Of a DNA stretch of 64,000 bases, positions 28,701 to 40,019 are shown piece by piece. Source of the DNA: Muraenolepis orangiensis (lineage: Eukaryota > Chordata > Actinopteri > Gadiformes > Muraenolepididae); the NCBI GenBank assembly GCA_027704905.1, contig CM051002.1, positions 3,597,586-3,661,585 of the forward strand, in the 5' to 3' direction. How positions within the stretch are numbered: position 1 is the first letter of the stretch; each line of letters opens with the position of its first letter. The notes below the pieces were generated by a model, which saw nothing but the letters and a program-made list of their open reading frames with translations, did not search any database and was not told where the DNA came from. A program made the position numbers and the translations under genes.

Positions 28701-28911
28701 AGTGAGGGAGGAAGCAAGCAATAACAGAAAGGATGGAAGGATATAAATATCTAAAAATACCACAACACTTGAATGTATCACTTCTATTCTCCCTCACTTC
28801 TTATCCAATTAAAATGTGTCTCTCATGATATTTGTAGTTTCCTTGTTTGCTTGTTTACTCTGTGGCTCCATGGCTGTTTGCATGCATTCTGTTTGATTTG
28901 CCAACAGTTGT

Positions 28912-29130
28912 TGTTCTGTATGACAACTCCTACAATAGTCACTGTTCTGAATAATAACTTCAACAGTCGTGGTTATACTACAACAATCATCGTTCTGCAT
29001 AATATAACTCCTACAGTAGTCGTAGTTTTGTATAATAACTCCTACAAAAGTCGTAGTTAATTCTATAGTAGTGGTTGTTCTGTATAATAACTCCTACAAC
29101 AGTCGTCGTTCTGTATAATGACTCCTACAT
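28912..29130. repeat. Degenerate 31-34-bp minisatellite
   Basis: About seven units of GTTCTGTATAATAACTCC + TACAACAGTCGTC with frequent small deletions. Confidence 0.82.
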
Positions 29131-29964
29131 CAGGTGGACTGTTAAACCGATGCCAAGTTCTGCGTTCAACCCAAACACTTCAACCTTCTTCTTCTTGCTC
29201 TATTTTCCTGGGCTAATAGCGCTGGTATCTGAGACCACAGACCACGGTCATCGGCTTGTCCAGTCAGTCTGAGGTGAAACTATATCCGGAGGCTTCCAAC
29301 TCCCTCAGGGATTCTCTTCCGCCCCCCACCCCTTACCCCCACACACTGAACTATGTGCCTGGACCACCTGCTTTTCCCCATTTTACAGTTCTTTGTCTCC
29401 CTCATTGGATCGGGGTTGGTGGTATAATATTGTTTGTATGACTTGTGGGAGGCTCGTACGGAGACTCACCGCTGCAATGCCATTGCTGTTGTCAGGGTAG
29501 AAACATGAAGCTTTTCCAGCAGTGTGCAGCTCACCTGCCTTTCCATCATTATCTTTCAGATTTATGTTTTGTGCTGATTGTCTCCCCTTCCCTGTCTACT
29601 TTCCTCCTCTCCCCTCTCCTCCCCATTTCCTGTCTGACCTTTTTTTAAATACACTGCTGTGCGGCTCTTTCCTACCGCTTAGGGTTTTATGTTGCTATCT
29701 GCCGCGCGTGTTTGTATTAGCAGGGCATTTTTATGGATCGGGTGTGTTGTTACCTCATCGGCACAAATTAATTGATTCATGCTTTTATCCAATTAGTGCT
29801 CCCTCATGCAATTAATCAGCCGGCCCGAGTTAAGGCCGGTCTGCCGTCGCCACATTTTCAAAGCAGACAACCCACTCATAAGCGGCTGCTGATGCTGATG
29901 CTGATGGCGATGGTGTTAATGGCCATGGTCTCTCGCTCTGGCACTTGATGTTGCTCTATGTTAA
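29131..29964. other. Unique-looking non-coding stretch
   Basis: About 830 bases without repeats except GATGCTGATGCTGAT near 29890-29910. Features such as AATTAATTGATTCATGC and CATGCAATTAATCAGCC near 29765-29820 are homeodomain-type AT-rich motifs; a conserved enhancer is conceivable but cannot be judged without alignment. Confidence 0.4.
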
Positions 29965-29967
29965 GAT

Positions 29968-30797
<830 letters not shown>

Positions 30798-30799
30798 GA

Positions 30800-31121
30800 C
30801 TTCCTCTCTCTTTCTAAGAGCAACCAAACTGTTGATTGTGTGTATGTCAAATTAATCTACAATGTGAGATTTATTTCCAGAAATATAAAGTCATTTGAAA
30901 GTCATGTATGTACTTGACCTGTCATAACCACTTGGGACCAACAGTAAACAAACACCACCAAAGGGACTCAAACATGACTACAACAACAACAACAGAACTT
31001 TAACCAGCACACCTTCAGAATTTGAAATGCTCCCCCCCCCCCCCATGGACCACAGACAAGGTAATTGAACCAATGTCATTGTCATTTTTTTTAATACCTT
31101 TTTCTTCTGTCTTTCTTACAG
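30800..31121. other. Non-coding DNA ending in a candidate splice acceptor
   Basis: Ends with a strong pyrimidine tract (TTTTTCTTCTGTCTTTCTTACAG, 31099-31121). A poly-C run lies at 31033-31044. Confidence 0.4.
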
Positions 31122-31966
31122 ACGTACTTGTCTCCACGCACAGTCCCAACGCCGGAAAAGAAAGAAAGCTAGCCTGGTCTTTTAAGAAGGACCCCCCTCC
31201 CTCGGCCCCGGACGCCAAGCTCCAGCGAAGGGAGGCTATAGATCGTTCCGGGAGATCAATCCACTCAGCGATCCATGTGTATCTGTTTGGCCAAGAGGAA
31301 AATCAGCTGCCCTGTAATTACCTGGAGTATTCTACACCAGGAGAGATTGCTTGCTGTCAGATGAGCCGTAGGGGAAGTCCTCAGCAGAGAGGTCTTCACC
31401 ACGACACACACACACACACACAGCTGAACTGAAAACCTGCTCCGCAAACTACTCGTCCCGGAACGGAGATCGCTGCTGTTGAGCGACTAAAAGGAGGATG
31501 TGGAAGGCAGAAGCGATGAACGCTGATGATTTCCACTGCAGTTCCTATTAATGTGTTCCTTGAAACAGTGAAAGTGGGCAGTAATAGCCTCATTCTTGAT
31601 GCTATTACTGATTCTTCTGTTTGATTTATTCTGGTAGCTGGTGTCTCACTTTTGTTTTGGATTTTGCTGTCAAGAAGCAAAGGGAAAACCAAGTGATCTT
31701 GGAAGGAACCTTCCGGTTCTTTCCCACAGCTTTTATGTGGCTTACCGTGGCGGACGGAAGGCACTGTAAAAAGGGCTCAGCATGATGAGTCCAGCTCCTG
31801 CATGTGAGACCCTACTACCCTCTATAGCCGTGTAAAATCCACAGGGCTCACAGGGCCTCTGTGACTCTGCTCCCGGTCAAAAAACCCTGGGGGACAACCC
31901 AGCCTAAGACTTTTGAATGCTCCGGCATCTCCTGGATTAACCCCCTTTTTTTTGTCCACTCACACC
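31122..31966 (+). promoter_or_regulatory. cdh22: Candidate 5' UTR of cdh22
   Basis: If the acceptor at 31120-31121 is used, the first coding exon would carry about 845 bases of 5' UTR. A second good acceptor (TTCCGGTTCTTTCCCACAG) ends at 31729 and would leave 237 bases. Both are predictions from sequence alone; transcript data would decide. Several upstream ATGs occur in the longer version, which would normally lower translation of the main frame. Confidence 0.4.
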
Positions 31967-32278
31967 ATGGCTCCACGTTGGAAAGTGAGCACTTGGACGG
32001 CGTTGTGGGTGCTGAGTCTTCTGGGGTGCTCTAACTTTGGGTGTTGTAAGAAAACCACAAGGACTAGTGGATCAGCAGAGAGAGGAGGAGCAGGAGGAGG
32101 AAGAGAAGGAGAAGGAGAAGGAGAAGGAAGAGGAGGAGGAGGAGGCGGGGGACAGGGTGGTGGCAGCGTGGAGGAGCAGGGTCCAATGTCCCTTGAGCGT
32201 GTAAAGAGAGGATGGGTGTGGAACCAGTTCTTCGTGGTGGAGGAGTACACGGGCACAGAGCCGCTCTACGTGGGGAAG
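31967..32278 (+). CDS. cdh22: Cadherin-22, first coding exon (partial gene)
   Basis: Encodes residues 1-104 of a type II classical cadherin, a calcium-dependent cell-cell adhesion receptor of the plasma membrane. Residues 1 to about 25 are a hydrophobic signal peptide (WTALWVLSLLG). Residues 26-77 are a short prodomain that is strongly Gly/Glu/Arg-rich. RVKR at 78-81 is the furin-type cleavage site, and the mature protein starts GWVWNQ, giving Trp2 and Trp4, the two residues that swap into the partner in type II cadherins. The following FVVEEYTGTEPLYVGK matches cadherin-22 more closely than the other type II members I remember. The ATG is in a good context (CACACCATGG); the in-frame sequence upstream has no other ATG before the exon. 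The exon ends in phase 0 at AAG, followed by the donor GTATGA. The next exon begins at 52076. Confidence 0.9.
32090..32160 (+). repeat. (GGA)n-type coding repeat in the cdh22 prodomain
   Basis: GGAGCAGGAGGAGGAAGAGA and GAAGGAGAAGGAGAAGG, then GGAGGAGGAGGAGGC, encode the Gly/Glu tract at residues 40-66. It is a purine-only microsatellite inside a coding exon, in a region that is removed by furin cleavage. Confidence 0.85.
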
Positions 32279-32284
32279 GTATGA
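32279..32284 (+). promoter_or_regulatory. Splice donor of cdh22 exon A
   Basis: AAG|GTATGA. Reading through would add one residue and stop at 32282-32284, so splicing is required for a longer product. Confidence 0.88.
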
Positions 32285-32501
32285 CGCTTTTTGGGTCCAT
32301 TCTGCAATTATTTTTACGGGTGTTTCTGTTCAACAATTTCCTTTTCAACCGATCTGAGCAGTGATGCAAATTATGGCTTTTTGTAGGCTGATAATCAGCC
32401 GTCTTAATCGGTTACTTCCTGATAGCTGATGAATATGTAAATATATAATTATTGCGTTGGCATGTGTTTGTCTATTTAAATTAAGTAATGTGCATGTATA
32501 A

Positions 32502-32782
32502 TAGCAGTAGCTCAGTCTTGTGGGACTTGGGCTTGGGAACCGTAGGGTCGCCGGTTCAAGTCCCTTAAACTGTACGGAGTGACAACTTTGAAAAAGGTGC
32601 CAGTTCGCCTCCTGGGAACTGCCGAGGCGCCTTTGAGCAAGCATGGCACCAGGCCCATACACTGCTCCCTGGGCGCTGTATATACACAATAGCTGCCCAC
32701 TACTCCTAATACTAGGATTGGTTACATGCAGAGAAACACTATGTGTGCATGTATGTAACCAATAAAGAGGATTCAAAATCAG
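32502..32782 (+). mobile_element. tRNA-derived SINE, family A
   Basis: Near full length: AGCAGTAGCTCAGTC head, box B GCCGGTTCAAGTCCC near 32550, GAGCAGTGGGCAGC-type body and the AACCAATAAAGAGGATTC tail at 32758. Lies 220 bases inside the cdh22 intron, in the sense direction. Confidence 0.88.
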
Positions 32783-33610
32783 ACCTTTGTTAATAACGAT
32801 TCCTCGGGTACACAGGGACAGGGACAGGCTTCTTATTTTTTAATCAGATGTCGTGTCAGCTTGTAATGAAAGTTGGAAGCGGTAAAGGGCAAATTCTCAA
32901 CAAAGAACAACAATCTGATTTATTTTCCTGCACAGCTGTTACTGCTGTAATCTTTCCTTTTAAAATCCTCATTGTTTTGACCTGAAAGATGAGTGGAACG
33001 CTGGGGGAACAAACACCAAACAAACAGTGTGCTCTGTAATGGGTTGATTGAGGCTTGGCTGTGTGGCCTCATTAGCAAAATCAGCTCTTCAACAAAACAA
33101 ACTAAAGTCATATTTTTTCGATATACAACAACAACAACAAGCAAACAGAATTGGCGCAGTGGCATGTATTGACATATTTTTAATGCGACGGCCCGCGATC
33201 AAGGCGACGTCTAATCCAATTTGTTTGCAATCCCACAGGGCGCCTGCCTGTTTACAGTCGGAAATACTTTTGGCCTCTCTTTGGCTCCGCCTCTCACATC
33301 TAATCCATCAGCTGCTCTCCAAAATAACCTCAGTCAGTTGATAGAAGGGGACAGCATGTATGATTCAATTGGCTCAGTCCTGTTGTGATGGAGGTGGGGT
33401 ATAGGGCTATAGAGGCGGGAGGACCGTATCCCGTATCCATAGAGAAAGCAGATCCTTGATCATCAAGGATGAGTCACGCATCACTCACACTCATCGTTTC
33501 CTATTATTTTTGTTACCATTTGCCGCCAAATTAGACGAGAAACATACGAACATAACAAACAGTACACACATAGGGGTACCTGCATGGTATAATATATCGA
33601 TTTTTTCATC
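32783..33610. other. Intronic non-coding stretch
   Basis: About 830 bases without recognised elements, except a short ACAACAACAAC run near 33125. No exon recognised. Confidence 0.4.
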
Positions 33611-33614
33611 ACAT

Positions 33615-33935
33615 TGGGGCAGCAGTACCTGTTGGGACGTGGCTTGGGAACAGGAGGGTTGCCGGTTCCAGTCCCCGAAACGGACCAAGTACGCAGTTAA
33701 AACTGGTACTTGGATTAAAGGTGCCAGTTTGCCTCCTGGGCATTGCCAAAGTGCCCTTTAGCAAGGCACCAGACCCCTACACTCTTCCCCGGGTGCTGTA
33801 TAAACACAATAGCGGCCCCCACTGCTCCTTATACTAGGATTGGTTAAATGCAGGGAAACAAATGTCACTTTGTCTGTACAAGTAGGTAACCAATAAAGAT
33901 TCAATCCTTCAGATTTAGATTCAGATTGTAATTGA
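33615..33935 (+). mobile_element. tRNA-derived SINE, family A
   Basis: GGGGCAGCAGTACCTGTTGG head (box A degraded), box B GCCGGTTCCAGTCCCC, an extra internal segment GGTGCCAGTTTGCCTCCTGG (also in the 32502 copy), and an AACCAATAAAGATTCAATCC tail. The shared extra segment marks a subfamily. Confidence 0.88.
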
Positions 33936-34400
33936 TTGAGAGTCCCCTGAGCTAAATCACTAGCGCCCCTCGCCATAGGAAACAATTAAAACATGTTTTG
34001 CACCGCGGATATGCAATCGTAACAGCATGACTGGGCACTATAGGACCAAATAGGGGACATGCGGGGCAGACAGACGGAGTTTCCCATTTGGTGAAAACCC
34101 CTCTAGTAGTTTTTCCCATGGAATGTGCCAATCTATGGAATGGGGTATCCCTGCCGCTATCTTGAAGGGCACTCCTTAGGAGAACAAGGGTTGTGTCGAC
34201 ATCTGCTTGGTTTTTCTGCCCCCATCATATGGGTCAGGTCTACGATCGTCTACTGGATCCCAGGCTTGCATCTCTGACACACATACGTGTGTGTGTGTGT
34301 GTGTGTGAGTTTTTCCGCAGGAAGGTGGAGGGCCGGTCATTTCAAGATGAAAACGTCGGGGGATAAATCTCGGGGATAAAGATCTGATAGGACCAGGATG
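33936..34400. other. Intronic stretch containing an unclassified repeat
   Basis: GAGCGCCCC(T)CGCCATAGGAAAC-type sequence near 33962-33985 recurs at 36507-36530 with flanking similarity (GATTGACAGTCCC versus GATTGAGAGTCCC), so 33925-33995 and 36475-36540 are two copies of an interspersed repeat I cannot name. A short (GT)n lies at 34287-34308. Confidence 0.5.
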
Positions 34401-34403
34401 AAG

Positions 34404-34526
34404 GAAGTGGGGAGAGGAGGAGGAGGATGAGGAAGAGTAGGAGGAGGAGGAGGAGGGAGAAGGGAGGAGGGGGGCCTCCTCCCTTCTCCCTCCTCCCTTC
34501 TCCTTCTCCTCCTCCTCCTCCTCCTC
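34404..34526. repeat. Purine/pyrimidine inverted repeat with (GGA)n and (TCC)n arms
   Basis: A perfect 21-bp inverted repeat (34450-34470 and 34475-34495) is separated by GGGG and extended by (GGA)n on the left and (TCC)n on the right. One strand goes from all-purine to all-pyrimidine at 34474/34475. Confidence 0.93.
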
Positions 34527-34639
34527 AGTCAGTCAGCAACAGACACAGATGGATTGCGGGAGCTGCTGTGTTAATTGGTGATTCATTTCAGGAGAGGGTG
34601 AAGGGGAAACAGTAAAATGGCATAAGGCGGGAGGGGCGT

Positions 34640-34863
34640 GTTTGTGTTGTGTGTGTGATGTGTGTGTTGTGTGTGTGTGCGTGTGTGCGTGTGTGTGTTT
34701 ATGCGTGTGTGTGTTTGTGTAAGAATATCGTTTAAAAAACTATTAGTAGCCCATATGACCATCTTAGCTTGTTTACATGTTGTGTATGTGTTAATGCATG
34801 TGTCTCAGTAATGTGTGTGTGTGTATATATATATTTATATGCAGGTTTCTGTATGTGTTTGTT

Positions 34864-34900
<37 letters not shown>

Positions 34901-34973
34901 GAGTATGCATGCATGCATGCACGTCTATAATTGTGTGTGTATTTTTGTGTGAACACGTGCAAGCGTGTGTCCA

Positions 34974-35034
<61 letters not shown>

Positions 35035-35050
35035 CATGTATATGTATATG

Positions 35051-35100
<50 letters not shown>

Positions 35101-35198
35101 GTTTCTGTATGTGTTTGTTTGAGTGTGTGTGTGAGAGTGCATGCATGCGCATCTATATTTGTGTGTGTGTTTGTTTGTGCCCACGTGCAGGCATGTAA

Positions 35199-35234
<36 letters not shown>

Positions 35235-35258
35235 ATGTGTGTGTGTGTGTGCCTCTCC
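34640..35258. repeat. (TG)n and (TA)n compound array with a duplicated module
   Basis: TG tracts at 34818-34830, 34866-34899, 34975-35013 and 35200-35252 enclose TA-rich cores at 34828-34842 and 35014-35100. The module GTTTCTGTATGTGTTTG...GCATGCATGC occurs at about 34845 and 35101, so about 250 bases were duplicated in tandem. Confidence 0.93.
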
Positions 35259-35704
35259 CCTGCTTATTCAGTTTAATAAGAGCAATAGTAGAATAAGCCG
35301 TTGATCTTCCCTTCCGACTCCGGCCGTTTACACCAAGCTACTTTCAGATTAATATTTTTTCTCCAACTCAGCAAACTTGCCAAGCCTGCTGTCAGCCACA
35401 CACAGGCTGCCATTACTCCGCTAATGAAATGTGATTTAGCCCTAACATGGTCACTCAGAGAGCAATGAGCAAGCTGCTTGCTTCACTACATTTACCCTAA
35501 TGAATCCCTATGGGCTTTATGTGACAGCTCAAATAATATGGGATTTTTTCCACCCTGTACTTATATGGAAGGCGATGAATGCTTGCACGTGGACTATAGA
35601 GGAAAATTGTTTTAATTGAAATAAATGTACTCACTTAAGTGGCAGTTACATTTTCATACAACAACAGTAGTACAGGCTACAACACGTGCACACTGTTGTA
35701 CAAC
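35259..35704. other. Intronic non-coding stretch
   Basis: Unique-looking, with CGCTAATGAAATGTGATTTA near 35418. No gene content; worth alignment with other fish for conservation. Confidence 0.4.
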
Positions 35705-35947
35705 ATCAAAATCAAAATCTAAATCTGGAGGATTTAATCCTCTTTATTAGTCACATACATGTACACACACACACACACTGACATTTGTTTCTCTGAAAGT
35801 AACCCATCCTAGTATAAGGAGCAGTGGACAGCTATTGTATATACAGCGCCCAGGGATCAGTGAAGAGGTATGGTGTTTCGGGGACTTAAACCAGGCGACC
35901 TTCTGGTTCCCAAGCCAAGTCCCAACAGACTGAGCTATCTTTATATC
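35705..35947 (-). mobile_element. tRNA-derived SINE, family A (antisense)
   Basis: AATCTAAATCTGGAGGATTT tail at 35715 and ACAGACTGAGCTATC head complement at 35925. Forms an inverted pair with the + strand copy 100 bases downstream. Confidence 0.87.
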
Positions 35948-36047
35948 CTACAACTCAATAAGAGGTTGTTGTTCCCCTGTGTGTACGTGGGTTTTTTTTC
36001 CACTCGCTGACTATGCTTCTGTAGGTCTAGTGTGGACTATTGTAATT

Positions 36048-36245
36048 TGGGGGGCAGTAGCTCAGTGGATAAGGACTTCGCTTGGGAGCCGCAAGGTTCA
36101 AGACCCGGAAACACCAGGTTACTTCCTAAGTTGCACCCCCTACACTGCTCCCCGGGCGCTGTACTAATGGCTGCCCACTGCTCCTAACACTAGGATGGGT
36201 CAAATGCAGAGAACTAATTTCCCTCTGGTTAAAATCAATTAAAAA
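36048..36245 (+). mobile_element. tRNA-derived SINE, family A, internally deleted
   Basis: GGGGGGCAGTAGCTCAGTGG head, a box B missing the usual GGTCGCCGG (CAAGGTTCAAGACCCGG), a GGGCGCTGTA..GGCTGCCCACTGC body, and no (CA)-linked tail. Confidence 0.85.
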
Positions 36246-36814
36246 AAATATATCTCAGTGGCAGCCGGATGGCACAAGTTGGGTGGTTCGGCTGGAAAAA
36301 ACCCAAATGGCTAATGCCTCACCTCCCTTTTATCCATAGAGGAGCTTTCTGAGATGCAGGTTTATCACCATATTGTTGAAGTGGTGAACTGTGGAGATAG
36401 ACAGCATAACCCCCAGCACAGTAATATTTATTTTTGGGTGAATTCATGTTTTATTTTTATTACATACTTGGAATTGATTGACAGTCCCTTGAGTTCAATC
36501 TCGAGCGCCCCCTCGCCATAGGAAACAATTCCAAATTGTTTTTACACTGTTTGATCTATCAGCCATTTAAAAAAAAACATGGCCATCTATTGTTGTTAAA
36601 CCCATTTAAACTAAAGCCAATAGTTGCCCGGTCTGGGTTAATAAGCCCTTGAGACGGTCTCTCCTGACTTCACTAAAACCTTCTGGTATGGTACCATTTC
36701 ACCCCAGACCTGTGTCGTCCTTTTAAAAGGACTTTGCATTTCACCTGCCATGTGCACACACCACTCCACACTCCATCAATATGTATGTATTATTTGAATT
36801 GCCTCATTTGCAAT
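36246..36814. other. Intronic stretch with second copy of an unclassified repeat
   Basis: Positions 36475-36540 match 33925-33995 (GCGCCCCCTCGCCATAGG). The rest is unrecognised. Confidence 0.45.
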
Positions 36815-37345
36815 GAGCACAATGGAATGCTTACTCCCCATTCCCTCCCGCAGTATACATTTCCTACAACAAACTATACAAAACTATACAATACTATACT
36901 AAACAATATTATACTGTAAACAACACTATATAGTACCTATAATATGCTATACTATATATTTATACTATATATATACTATAAACAAATCGATATACTATAC
37001 TATGTACAAAACGTTATACTAATCACAACACTAAACTATAACAGTACTGTACCCAATAAAAAATTCAAAAAAGTGACTGATAGATGATGTAAACGTATGG
37101 TGAATAAAAAAAAAGCATGTTAAAGTGCCAGTAGTGCAGCAGCATCATGAATACAGTGCAGTACAGTGCAGAACCATGCAGTAACTGTATTGAGTTCAGA
37201 AAGTCCAGCTAAAGTATGTGATAGTGTAATGTAATATGGATGACAATGTTATGATAGTGGCAGCACTCCTAGCAGTTCAGTAGGCACACCTGTGGATATG
37301 CCTGTGGATACAAAAGATATATCCTTCAATCCCAGTAGTCCTTAA
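36815..37345 (-). mobile_element. L2/CR1-type LINE, 3' UTR copy
   Basis: Starts with ATGGAATGCTTACTCCCC and CCTCCCGCAGTATACATTTC (3' end on the minus strand), includes (ACTATA)-rich expansion at 36880-37030, and continues with AATACAGTGCAGTACAGTGC and GGCAGCACTCCTAGCAG. A 5'-truncated copy without coding sequence. Confidence 0.8.
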
Positions 37346-37893
37346 GGTATGGATGCAGGGGATCAGATCAGCAGATGTGTATTGCTTCTCTCTCTCTTTT
37401 CCGGTTTGTTTTGTCATCTTCAGGCTTTTTTGTTCAGCCCCAAGTCCAGCCTCAACAGAGCACACATGTAGGTGGTGTACAACATACATAATACATCACA
37501 CACATCAATCACTTGACATAATATATACTGTATATAGTTCAATGTTGATCCGAAAATATCCGAGGGGCTCACGATCAGCCCCCCCAAAGAATTGTTTCTG
37601 TCACAAGCCATTCAAACCAGCCGTCCCTGGTCATTCTCCTCTCCTTCTGAGGACCACAAAGCTGTGGTCTTTTATTTCATTCCAGGTGCACAAGGCTGAA
37701 TGATCCATCAATGTTAGTCGTGGCAAAGTGGCATGTTACCCAACACAAGACCTGGGGTGCATTGTACATGGCCAAGAGGACACATCTAAACAACCTCAAA
37801 GTGTTCCAGCCTGTATTTTTACCTTTAAAGGGCCAAGGGATGACAATCAGCTTTTTAAAGGTTGTTTTTTTTATGAAATGGAAAAAGCTTGTT

Positions 37894-37928
<35 letters not shown>

Positions 37929-38037
37929 ACACAAGTGTGGAGAAGCTACAGATGATTGACAGTGGGCATTGCGTTATTGCCCATGTGTCTGTTTCTGTAT
38001 TCGTCCACCTTTACTGACCTGAATGAACGTGTCCAAG
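37346..38037. other. Intronic non-coding stretch
   Basis: A short (TG)n lies at 37899-37926. No exon or transposon recognised. Confidence 0.4.
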
Positions 38038-38208
38038 GATAGATGGATGGATGGATGGATGGATGGATGGATAGAGGGATGGACAAATGGATAGATGGAT
38101 GGATGGATGGATGGATGGATGGATGGATGGATGGATGGATGGATGGATGGATGGATGGATGGATGGATGGATGGATGGATGGATGGATGGATGGATGGAT
38201 GGATGGAG
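38038..38208. repeat. (GGAT)n microsatellite, about 43 units
   Basis: Pure from 38096 to 38206 and interrupted before that. The motif is the same as the Rex3-type (GATG)n tail, but no Rex3 coding sequence adjoins it, so origin from a LINE tail is possible but not shown. Confidence 0.95.
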
Positions 38209-38929
38209 GTCCCCGTTCCATGTTGAAAAGCTTTGAGGGGAGCAGCTGCTGCTGGATCTTTTCCAGTCGTACCCGCCACTTCTGTTTATTGCTCTAAGAA
38301 GATCCCAACCGGCACAACAGGGGTATTGACGACAGGGGAACACGATTATGAAGCTGTATCTTTATGTTAATCAAAGACGAGACGCGATGCTAGACATGGT
38401 ATTTATGGATGGATTACGCCGGCTCTGAGATGCGGCTGATGAAGGCTTCACCGTAAAGCGTGTGTATGTGTGTTTGATGGCTTTGCATCACGAGAATTTG
38501 AAAAAGGAGGTTTCACATGTTGTCACAGCAATCAGTGGTTCTATTCAAAATAGTCATGTCAGTTGTGTGTGCGTGCATGAGTCATCCTCTTGACAGGGTG
38601 AAAGTGAACCCCTGAATGTACACATGTAAGCATGTCCAAGCATGCATGTTCCCGCATGAGTGGGCAACAATTTCATGTCAAACAACCAAACAACTAGGCC
38701 AGTAATTCAATGTTATAATTTATTCATCCTTGAATTTAATCGACTCATCGTGATGCCCAGTTTTATTGTCTAAATGAATTAAGATGAGAAGATATGCACT
38801 TACAAATATAAAATATGAGGTATATATTAAAATAAAAATAGTTTTAGTCCTTTCCGATACTTCCATATTCCCATGTACTTTAGTGTGATATCGCCTAGTT
38901 AGACTGTTTAGAATGTAATTTGGAGTTCA
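38209..38929. other. Intronic non-coding stretch
   Basis: Nothing recognised apart from short TG runs. Confidence 0.4.
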
Positions 38930-39021
38930 TAAGCATCATGTGATATTTATGGATATTGTGTCAAAATACTCCATAATTATCATGATAATATATATTTTTT
39001 TGTTCAATATTGCCCAGCCCT
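38930..39021 (-). mobile_element. Nonautonomous hAT-like fragment
   Basis: Ends on the + strand with CAATATTGCCCAGCCCTG, the complement of the AGGGCTGGGCAATATTG end common in fish nonautonomous DNA elements, preceded by ATGTGATATTTATGGATATT. The other end is not found. Confidence 0.5.
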
Positions 39022-39330
39022 GTCCCAAACACATCCACCCAGTTATGCATGCCTTTGTCTATAGGAACTACTACTAGATGTAGGTCTATAGGTGTGACAT
39101 CACACTGCAGTCGGCAAATGGGAACAGAGCGTTTTTGTTCCGGGGAGAGAGAGCGAAGAGAGGAGAGTGGCCTCTAGTTGGCTCTCACTGCCTGCTGGTA
39201 GTTTTACTAGTTTCACTTCTCCGCCATTTGGCATCTGTCTCTTCAGCTTCCATTTCCATTGCTGCCCGTCTCAGTGTGAAGTCTCACTACTGCTCGGCAC
39301 CACTCTCTCCCTGCCGTCTCTTTCTCTCTC
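39022..39330. other. Intronic spacer
   Basis: Nothing recognised. Confidence 0.4.

Positions 39331-40019
<689 letters not shown>

Noticed and set aside
31022..31432. ORF overlapping the candidate cdh22 5' UTR as an extra coding exon
   Set aside because: It has no cadherin-like sequence, and the known first coding exon of this family starts with the signal peptide found at 31967.
32540..32580. tRNA gene suggested by GGTTCAAGTCCC and TAGCTCAGT motifs
   Set aside because: No cloverleaf can be completed; the same sequence recurs as dispersed SINE copies with a common tail.
38043..38297. Met-Asp-Gly-Trp repeat protein
   Set aside because: It is the translation of the (GGAT)n microsatellite.
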